From contig MNDB01000057.1 of NCBI GenBank assembly GCA_001914705.1, positions 2,175 to 18,370 of the forward strand: 16,196 nt of DNA. The letters are read 5' to 3'. The position numbers were made by a program, and so were the translations under genes. The stretch's first letter is position 1, and every line of letters begins with the position of its first letter. The notes beneath the pieces were generated by a model that was not told where the DNA came from, did no database searches, and saw only the letters and a program-made list of their open reading frames with translations. This document shows positions 7,523-13,153 of the stretch, piece after piece. Source of the stretch: Actinobacteria bacterium 13_2_20CM_68_14 (GTDB lineage Bacteria; Actinomycetota; Thermoleophilia; Gaiellales; Gaiellaceae).

Positions 7523-8178
7523 ATCGCGGTGAACGATTCCACTTCGAGCGACGCGCCGCCGACCAGCGCTCCGTCGACCTCGGGCTGGGCAAGCAGCTCC
7601 TCGGCGTTCTCCGGCTTCACCGAGCCGCCGTACAGGATCGGGACGTCGAGCAGGGATTTGATGAAGGCATGCGCCGCCTGCGCGATCTCCGGTGTCGCCG
7701 TCTTCCCGGTGCCGATCGCCCAGACCGGCTCGTAGGCGACCACGAGGTTGTCGTGCTTCGATAGCACCCCCACCTGGCGTCGCAGCACCTCCTCGGTCTC
7801 GTCTCGCTCGCGCTCGGCCTCGAGCTCGCCGACGCAGGCGATCACCCGCAGTCCTGCCTCGAGCGCATGCTCTGCGCGCATCCGCACCGTCTCGTCCGTC
7901 TCTCCGAAGTACTGCCGCCGCTCGGAGTGGCCGACGATCGCGCCCTGGACGCCCAGCTCGAGCAGGATCTTCGTCGAGACCTCGCCAGTGAAGGCGCCCT
8001 CGTCGGCCCAGTGCACGTTCTGGGCGAAGATCGTGTGTCCACTCGCCACCGCCGCGCCGAGCGACCCGAACGGCGGACAGAGCACGGCATCCACGCCGGT
8101 GGGCGGCGCGAACGCGGCACAGAACTCCCGCGTTTCCCCCGGGCCCTTGTACATCTTCCAGTTGCCCGCGATCAGCAC
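7489..8178 (-). CDS. tpiA: Triosephosphate isomerase
   Basis: Interconverts dihydroxyacetone phosphate and glyceraldehyde-3-phosphate. The catalytic residues are visible: N6 and K8 in GNWKM, H84 in VGHSERR and the base E150 in AYEPVWAIGTGKT, with the mobile loop AIGTGKT following. The phosphate-binding YGGSVKPEN is near residue 190 and GALVGGASL near 207-215. At 229 residues it is at the short end for the family (usually about 250). GTG start; it begins 24 bp after the aminotransferase stop and overlaps gpmI by 34 bp. It is part of the glycolytic operon on this strand. Confidence 0.96.
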   Translation of the reverse strand: MLIAGNWKMYKGPGETREFCAAFAPPTGVDAVLCPPFGSLGAAVASGHTIFAQNVHWADEGAFTGEVSTKILLELGVQGAIVGHSERRQYFGETDETVRMRAEHALEAGLRVIACVGELEAERERDETEEVLRRQVGVLSKHDNLVVAYEPVWAIGTGKTATPEIAQAAHAFIKSLLDVPILYGGSVKPENAEELLAQPEVDGALVGGASLEVESFTAICETAARLSRL

Positions 8179-8202
8179 AGGGCGGCGATTCTGACGGATG
8201 GT

Positions 8203-9381
8203 TCAGCCCGGCGCAGCGTTCCCGACCGCTTCGACCAAGCGCTCGAGCTCCTCGCCCGTGTTGTAGTAGTGGACTGAGGCGCGGACGAGGTCGGGCAGCG
8301 CCCGAGCTCTCGAGTCCAAGAGCGTCGAGGAGGGCGGAGACGCGGTGACATTGATGCGCTCGCGCGACAGACGCTTTTTCAGCTCATTCGCTTCGACCCC
8401 GTCGACCGTGAACGTGACGATTCCGCAGCGAACTTCGCCGAGGTCGCGGACGGTCACCCCATCGATATCGCCGAGCCGGACGCGAAGGTTCTCGCCGAGC
8501 GCGGCGACGCGCTTCCAAATCGGGTCAAGACCCCAGGCCAGCGCGTAGTCGATTGCGGTCGCGAGTCCAGCCTTCGCGGCGTAGGCCTGCTCCCATTCTT
8601 CGAAACGGATTGCGTCCGGCCGGAGCTCGTAGCGGTCCGGCTCGACCCAGTCCGCGGCGCGCATGTCGAGGAACGGAGGCTCGAGACGATCGAGCAGGCT
8701 CGACCTCACGTAGAGGAAGCCGGTGCCGCGCGGGCCGCGCAGATACTTGCGCCCGGTCGCAGAGAGAACGTCGCAGCCGATTTCCTCGACGTCGACCGGG
8801 AGCTGGCCGACCGACTGGCAGGCGTCGAGGAGATACGGGATTCCGGCTTCGCGCGCGACGGCACCGATCTCAGCCGCCGGGTTGACGAGACCGCCGTTCG
8901 TCGGGACGTGCGTGATCGCAATCAGTTTGACGCGCTCGTCGACGAGCCGACGAAGTGACTCGACCGAGACCTGCCCGTACTCGTCGCTGGGTACGGGAAT
9001 GACTTCGACCCCGGCCCGCTCCGCGACCTGGATGTAGGCGATGAAGTTGCTGATGTACTCGGCGACCGCGGTCAGGATCCGGTCGCCGCGCTCGAACGGA
9101 AAGCTGTAGAACGCCATGTCCCACGCTCGGGTTGCGCTCGACGAGAACGCGATCTCCCCCGCGCTCGCTCCGACCAATTCCGCCGCGGCGCCGTAGAAGC
9201 GATCGATTGCCGTCTCGTTTTGCTCATGCGCCTCGTAGCCGCCCGCGCGCGCCTCGAGCTGGAGGTGGCCGATCACAGCGTCCAGAACCGGCTGCGGCGG
9301 CAGCGACGAGCCGGCGTTGTTGAGGTGCGTTACGTGCTCGCACCCGGGGGTCTCTCGGCGGGCGCGCTGGACGTCGATCAT
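8203..9381 (-). CDS. Class V aminotransferase / cysteine desulfurase-like PLP enzyme
   Basis: A 392-residue fold-type I PLP enzyme. Seen: an N-terminal HLNNAGSSLPPQ (substrate loop), AFSSSATRAWDMA near 78-90, H158 in ITHVPTNGG, D186 in LLDACQSVGQ (binds the pyridine nitrogen) and the Schiff-base lysine K212 in SATGRKYLRGPRGTGF. These match the group that includes cysteine desulfurases and isopenicillin-N epimerase-like proteins. I see no obvious flexible cysteine loop that would support a sulfur-transfer role, so substrate and reaction are open. Its ATG overlaps the pgk stop as ATGA (4 bp), a sign of translational coupling, and tpiA follows 24 bp later. A non-glycolytic PLP enzyme inside a glycolytic run is the odd feature. 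Confidence 0.88.
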   Translation of the reverse strand: MIDVQRARRETPGCEHVTHLNNAGSSLPPQPVLDAVIGHLQLEARAGGYEAHEQNETAIDRFYGAAAELVGASAGEIAFSSSATRAWDMAFYSFPFERGDRILTAVAEYISNFIAYIQVAERAGVEVIPVPSDEYGQVSVESLRRLVDERVKLIAITHVPTNGGLVNPAAEIGAVAREAGIPYLLDACQSVGQLPVDVEEIGCDVLSATGRKYLRGPRGTGFLYVRSSLLDRLEPPFLDMRAADWVEPDRYELRPDAIRFEEWEQAYAAKAGLATAIDYALAWGLDPIWKRVAALGENLRVRLGDIDGVTVRDLGEVRCGIVTFTVDGVEANELKKRLSRERINVTASPPSSTLLDSRARALPDLVRASVHYYNTGEELERLVEAVGNAAPG

Positions 9382-10421
9382 GCGGCCGGGATCACGGCGA
9401 TTCCGGGTAGTTGTTTTCCCTCGAGCAGCTCGAGTGCGGCGCCGCCGCCCGTGGACGCCCACGAGACCTGGTCGGTGAGGCCGAGCTCGTTCAGCGCCCG
9501 AATCGAATCGGCGCCGCCGACGACCGAGAACGCGTCGGCTCGGGCAACGGCCTCGGCAACGGCCTTCGTCCCCGCCGCGAAGCGCGGCCACTCGAAGACG
9601 CCCATCGGGCCGTTCCAGAAGATCGTCTTGGCCTGCGTGATCTCGTTGGCGAAGCGTGCACGCGTCTCCGGACCGATATCGAGGCCGAGCCACCCTTCCG
9701 GCAGCGCGTCGTAGGGGCAGACCTTCGACTCGGCGTCCGCCTCGAAGGCTGCGGCGCCGACCACGTCGGTCGGCAGGACGACCTCGAAGTCGAGCGGGTT
9801 CTCGTCCCGAAGCTGTTCGGCCATCTTGCCGCCGATCAAGACCGTGTCGGCCTTGCCGCCGAGCTTGCGCAGGACGCCGAGCTTGTCCTCCACCTTGGCG
9901 CCGCCGGACACGAGCACGAACGGCCGCTCGACGTCGCCGAGCAGCTTGCCGAGCTCCTCCAGCTCACGCTCGAGCAGCAGGCCCGCGTAGGCCGGCAGCA
10001 GCTCGGCCACGCCCACGGTCGAGGCGTGGGCCCGGTGAACCGAGCCGAACGCGTCCTCGACGAACAGGTCGCAACCGTCGGCGAGCTCGCGTGCGAACGC
10101 CGGGTCGTTCTTCGTCTCGCCGGGGTTGAAGCGCGTGTTCTCGAGCACCTCGATCCGCTCGTCTGGCAGCAGCTCGCGCAGGCGCGCCCGCACAGGCTCG
10201 ATCGTAAAAGCCGGATCCGGTCCTTTCGGCCGCCCGAGGTGCGAGCAAACGCGGACACCGGCGGCATCGCGCTCGAGCAGCAGCCGCAGAGTCGGCAGCG
10301 ATGCCTCGATCCGCGTCTCGTCGGCGACCCGGCCGTCCTCGAGCGGCACGTTCAGGTCGGAACGCACGAGCACGCGCTTGCCTGCGACGTCGGCGTCGCG
10401 AACCGAGCGCGGCCTGTGCAC
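9378..10421 (-). CDS. pgk: Phosphoglycerate kinase
   Basis: Transfers phosphate from 1,3-bisphosphoglycerate to ADP. N-domain substrate residues are present: RSDLNVP (D22, N24), ETRIEA (R37) and SHLGRPKG (H61, R64), as are LENTRF and EDAFGSVHRAHAST. The C-domain nucleotide site shows SGGAKVEDK, WNGPMGVFE, GGADS and STGGGA. At 347 residues it is clearly shorter than the usual 390-415. The losses are the stretch before LENTRF (normally holding the DCVG segment) and the helix region after GGKMAEQL, with every catalytic motif kept. GTG start, with 1 nt between it and the gapA stop. The stop is fused to the aminotransferase start. Confidence 0.96.
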   Translation of the reverse strand: MHRPRSVRDADVAGKRVLVRSDLNVPLEDGRVADETRIEASLPTLRLLLERDAAGVRVCSHLGRPKGPDPAFTIEPVRARLRELLPDERIEVLENTRFNPGETKNDPAFARELADGCDLFVEDAFGSVHRAHASTVGVAELLPAYAGLLLERELEELGKLLGDVERPFVLVSGGAKVEDKLGVLRKLGGKADTVLIGGKMAEQLRDENPLDFEVVLPTDVVGAAAFEADAESKVCPYDALPEGWLGLDIGPETRARFANEITQAKTIFWNGPMGVFEWPRFAAGTKAVAEAVARADAFSVVGGADSIRALNELGLTDQVSWASTGGGAALELLEGKQLPGIAVIPAA

Positions 10422-10422
10422 G

Positions 10423-11460
10423 CTAAGCGGTCGCCGCGGCCTCGGCCTTGGGCAACGAGGCGCCCATCTTCGAGACGAGGTCGACGAGCCGGCAGCTGTA
10501 TCCCCACTCGTTGTCGTACCACCCGAAGACCTTGACCATGCGCCCGTTCACCATCGTCAGCTCGCTGTCGAACGTGCACGAGAACGCGGAGCCGACGATG
10601 TCCTGGGAGACCAGCGGCTCGTCGCTGTACTCGAGCAAGCCCTCCAGAGGCCCTCGCTGGGCGGCGGCGCGGAAGAGCTCGTTCACCTCGTCCTCGCTCG
10701 TCTCGCGTGAGACCACAACGACGAGGTCGACGACGGAGCCGTCGGGAACCGGGGCCCGCATCGACATTCCGTCGACCTTGCCCTTGAGCTCCGGCATCAC
10801 GACGCCGATCGCTCGCGCGGCGCCCGTCGAGGTCGGGATCAGGTTCAGCGCAGCCGCGCGGGCCCGACGGAGGTCCTTGTGCGGCAAGTCCTGCAGGCGT
10901 TGGTCCGCCGTGTAGGCGTGGATGGTGGTCATGAAGCCCTGCTCGACCGTCAGGGCGTCGTGGAGCACCTTGGCCATTGGGGCGACGCAGTTGGTCGTGC
11001 AGGAGGCGTTCGAGATGATCCGGTGCGTCTCCGGGTCGTAGACGTCGTCGTTGACGCCGAGCACGACCGTCACGTCGGGATCGGTCGCAGGAGCGGAGAT
11101 GACCACCTTCGCGGCACCCGCTTCGAGGTGCCCCGAGGCGCCCTCGCGGTCGGTGAAGAGCCCTGTCGACTCGATCACGATGTCGACGCCCAGATCGCGC
11201 CAGGGCAAGTCCTTGGGATCGCGCTCGGAGAGGAGGAGGAGATCGCTGCCTCCGACCGTGATCTTGCCCTCGCCAACCTCGACGTCCTCGGCCAGCCGGC
11301 CGAGCACCGAGTCGTACTTGAGCAGGTGCGCCATCGTCTTGGCGTCCCCAAGGTCGTTGGCGGCGACGACTTCGAAGTCCCCGCCCCGCTGCAAGTGAGC
11401 CCGAAAGAAGTTGCGCCCAATGCGCCCGAACCCGTTGATCCCTACCTTCACCTTGGCCAT
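10423..11460 (-). CDS. gapA: Glyceraldehyde-3-phosphate dehydrogenase, NAD-type
   Basis: Oxidises glyceraldehyde-3-phosphate to 1,3-bisphosphoglycerate. Seen: the NAD-binding GINGFGRIGR at 8-17, AANDL at 33-37 (the acidic D36 region of NAD-dependent, glycolytic forms), the catalytic SNASCTTNC with C154, the partner H181, and DLPH (residues 191-194) where NAD-type enzymes carry a leucine-proline pair. WYDNEWGYS near the C-terminus is typical. Length, 345 residues, is normal. The ATG has a strong AGGAGG 8 nt upstream, unlike most neighbours. First gene of the glycolytic run; a 349-bp gap with promoter-like and terminator-like elements lies upstream. Confidence 0.97.
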   Translation of the reverse strand: MAKVKVGINGFGRIGRNFFRAHLQRGGDFEVVAANDLGDAKTMAHLLKYDSVLGRLAEDVEVGEGKITVGGSDLLLLSERDPKDLPWRDLGVDIVIESTGLFTDREGASGHLEAGAAKVVISAPATDPDVTVVLGVNDDVYDPETHRIISNASCTTNCVAPMAKVLHDALTVEQGFMTTIHAYTADQRLQDLPHKDLRRARAAALNLIPTSTGAARAIGVVMPELKGKVDGMSMRAPVPDGSVVDLVVVVSRETSEDEVNELFRAAAQRGPLEGLLEYSDEPLVSQDIVGSAFSCTFDSELTMVNGRMVKVFGWYDNEWGYSCRLVDLVSKMGASLPKAEAAATA

Positions 11461-11520
11461 GTCGCTCCTCCTCGCTATCTCCAAGGAATCTAACGGAGAC
11501 GCCCCTGCGAAGCCCTGTAC

Positions 11521-11639
11521 AAAAAAAAGAGCGGGCCGCCAAGGCGCCGCTTGCGGCGCCGACCATGAGAGGCCCGGCGGCTTTGCCGGCGGGCCGTTTA
11601 CGCCCTCCGGCCCGCCCACTGTGTGGGCGGGCCGGAGGG
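11521..11639 (-). terminator. Hairpin cluster with T8 tract in the gapA leader (terminator or attenuator)
   Basis: Read on the minus strand, three hairpins follow each other. H1 is a perfect 17-bp stem with a 3-nt loop (arms 11639-11623 and 11619-11603). H2 has 10 pairs with one C-C mismatch and an AAA loop (11595-11571). H3 is GGCGCCG-CAAG-CGGCGCC (11560-11543). Then GGCGGCCCGC (11540-11531), two bases and TTTTTTTT (11528-11521). The arm next to the T-run can pair with GCGGGCCG in the 3' arm of H1 (11615-11608), which would exclude H1, or its GGCGGC with GCCGCC of H2. This suggests competing structures, as in an attenuator for gapA, or else a plain terminator after whiA. No T-run supports plus-strand use. 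Confidence 0.55.
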
Positions 11640-11745
11640 GAAGCTCCGAGGACGACCTCCCCCTCCGCAATTGTCGCGCTCCGGACCTTGGCGACGGACG
11701 GGGTCTGAATCCATCACCGGACGAGCGCGAACCCGCCTTCCCGAA

Positions 11746-11775
11746 GTATTAACGAATGCGCAGGGTTCGTTTCAA
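11746..11775 (-). promoter_or_regulatory. Candidate promoter for the glycolytic operon
   Basis: On the minus strand, TTGAAA (11775-11770) stands 18 bp before TAATAC (11751-11746). The -35 is close to TTGACA; the -10 is only a fair match. It lies about 35 bp after the whiA stop, in the most AT-rich stretch of the gap, and would give a gapA leader of roughly 275 nt that includes the hairpins and T8 tract. Positions 11640-11745, between this promoter and the hairpins, show no other feature. Inferred from sequence alone. Confidence 0.45.
11751..11771. promoter_or_regulatory. Operator-like inverted repeat AACGAA-N9-TTCGTT
   Basis: A perfect 6-bp inverted repeat with a 9-nt spacer fills the space between the proposed -35 and -10 of the gapA promoter and touches both. 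A dimeric regulator bound there would block polymerase. The regulator is unknown; no repressor gene such as cggR is adjacent, though the whiA gene immediately upstream encodes a helix-turn-helix protein. Confidence 0.35.
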
Positions 11776-11809
11776 CTGGCCCGAAAGGCATACGAGGATA
11801 TCTTCCGGC

Positions 11810-12672
11810 CTAGGTTTCGGCGATCCTGATTAGCTTCTGCAAGCGGCGGTGAACTGCCGCCTTCGACGCAGCGGGCCGGCACTTGAGGGCGAGCTCGCGC
11901 AAAGGCAGCGCCGGATGTCGAAGCCGTAGCTCCGCGATCTCCCGGAGCCGGGGCGAGAGCTCATTCAGGCGACGCTCGCGCTCGAGCCGGCGGAGCGCCT
12001 CCAGCTGCGCATGAGCAGCCCGGCTCGTGCGAACGAGATTGGCGTGGTCGGCGTTCGTGAGGCGATTCGCGCGGGCCTTCGTCTCGCCTACCACCGCTCC
12101 CTCGTCGAGCGCGAGCGCCGCGTCGCTCGCGCCCGCGACCGTCGTTCGAGCACCTGGAGGGCGACGTCTTCCTGGGCAACGGCCTGGGCGACGAACTCCG
12201 CCGCCTCTCTGGTCTCGGTCCTTACCTCGAGATGCGGCGACGGCGGCGGCGAGACCGACCCCGCCGCGAGCAGCGACCCGCGCAGGTAGGCGCCACGGCA
12301 GCACGCGCGGCCGACGACTCGCTTCGGCGGGCGCGCGAGCGGCTGCAGTCGGGCGCCGAGGACGCCGCACTCCTTGAGGACCGCGACCGCGCGCGGCGTT
12401 CCATCGACGTGGAGCTGGTACCGGGTCGCGCGGTCGAAGGCGCGCCGCCGGTAGGTCCGGATCTCGGAGTCGACGCTGAACGACCGCAGCAGGCTGAACG
12501 CCCGCCGCGCGACCGCGGCGCTCGACACGTCGAGGTGCAGCGAGACTCCTCCAGCTCGCATGTGCCACCTCCCGGCGGAGTGAAAGAGAGCCGACAGCTC
12601 GGCCTGACGGTCGCACTCGCGCTCCGGCGCGATCGCCGCGAGCTCGTTGCGGACGTCCTCAGAGAAAGACAC
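11810..12672 (-). pseudogene. whiA: WhiA-family DNA-binding regulator, frame broken by an internal deletion
   Basis: WhiA is a regulator with a LAGLIDADG-like domain and a C-terminal helix-turn-helix, present in most Gram-positives. Residues 1-178 (GTG at 12672 to about 12139) read as WhiA: start SFSEDVRNEL, CDRQAELSALFHSAG, CCRGAYLRGSLLAAGSV and ending in LQVLERR. That frame then runs into a stop at 12088. The rest (GASDAALALDE, ANRLTNADHANLVRTS, final helix-turn-helix to RIAET) is in another frame from about 12139 to the TAG at 11810. Compared with B. subtilis WhiA, about 18 residues between LER and GA are missing, so about 52 or 55 nt were probably lost. Both halves are otherwise clean. 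It overlaps ogt by 14 bp, with GGAG as ribosome site. A recent mutation or an assembly error is possible. Confidence 0.85.
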
Positions 12673-13123
12673 CCTCGAGCTCCAGTAGGCGGCGCTTGTA
12701 CTCGACGCCGCTCGTGCCGTAGCGCCCGATCCCGCCCGCGGCGACAACGCGGTGGCAAGGGACGACGAGCGGAAAGCGGTTGTGCGCGCAGACCGACCCC
12801 GCGGCCCGCTGCGCGTTCGGGTGCCCGGCAAGCGCCGCCAGCTCGCCGTAGGTGACGACCTCACCCCACGGAACGCGTTGGAGCGTCTCGACGACCGCGC
12901 GCTGAAAGGCCGTGTAGCCGTCTAGGTCGAGCTCGACGTCGCTAAATGAGTCTCGCTCGCCGGCGAAATGCGCCGCGATTCGCTCGGCGAGCGAGTGATG
13001 TAGGTGTACCCCTACATCACTACCTCGCGGACGAGGCAATTCATGCCAGAGCAGCATCGCTCCGTCGAGCCAGAGCTCGCCGACGCCCCAACCGTCCACC
13101 TCGTACCGGACGCTCTCGGCCAT
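12659..13123 (-). CDS. ogt: Methylated-DNA--[protein]-cysteine S-methyltransferase (O6-alkylguanine repair)
   Basis: A suicide repair protein that moves the alkyl group from O6-methylguanine to its own cysteine. The 154-residue product has the small N-terminal domain (about 1-65) and the C-terminal DNA-binding and active-site domain (about 70-154). It shows the PWGEVVTYGELAALAG helix start, RAAGSVCAHN (a slightly unusual form of the RAVGxAxxxN helix) and the active site PCHRV with C123. ATG start. It overlaps the following whiA by 14 bp and diverges from pruA with 30 bp between starts. The ada/ogt naming within the family is by size and lack of an Ada regulatory domain. Confidence 0.93.
   Translation of the reverse strand: MAESVRYEVDGWGVGELWLDGAMLLWHELPRPRGSDVGVHLHHSLAERIAAHFAGERDSFSDVELDLDGYTAFQRAVVETLQRVPWGEVVTYGELAALAGHPNAQRAAGSVCAHNRFPLVVPCHRVVAAGGIGRYGTSGVEYKRRLLELEGVFL
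12994..13021. repeat. Perfect 11-bp inverted repeat inside ogt
   Basis: AGTGATGTAGG, then TGTACC, then CCTACATCACT: an 11-bp perfect inverted repeat with a 6-nt spacer. It sits within the ogt coding sequence (around codons 35-43) and 132 bp upstream of the pruA start, so it could be an operator acting on pruA or within the ogt transcript, or an RNA hairpin. No T-run follows on either strand, so it is not an intrinsic terminator. Confidence 0.45.
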
Positions 13124-13139
13124 GTCACGAGCGTATCCC

Positions 13140-13145
13140 TAGACT
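13140..13145 (+). promoter_or_regulatory. -10-like box TAGACT before pruA
   Basis: TAGACT lies in the 30-bp gap between the divergent ogt and pruA starts and ends 8 nt before the pruA ATG. The intervening TACGCCCG has no Shine-Dalgarno, which again suggests a leaderless message. No convincing -35 was seen. Confidence 0.35.
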
Positions 13146-13153
13146 TACGCCCG

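Noticed and set aside
9382..9693. An N-terminal extension of the aminotransferase in the same frame, up to an upstream start.
   Set aside because: It lies within pgk in another frame, is arginine-rich, and the family begins at MIDVQ; the ATGA overlap gives a natural start at 9381.
11601..11645. The 17-bp hairpin as a terminator on the plus strand.
   Set aside because: No T-run follows on the plus strand, and no plus-strand gene ends nearby; the only T tract fits the minus strand.
12088..12140. Programmed -1 frameshifting in whiA.
   Set aside because: The junction lacks a slippery heptamer, and about 18 conserved residues are absent, which frameshifting alone would not restore. A deletion explains the data better.
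13004..13153. A 50-residue N-terminal extension of PruA.
   Set aside because: The extension is antisense to ogt, starts inside the 11-bp palindrome and has no similarity to the family; ATG 13154 has a -10-like box at a suitable distance.
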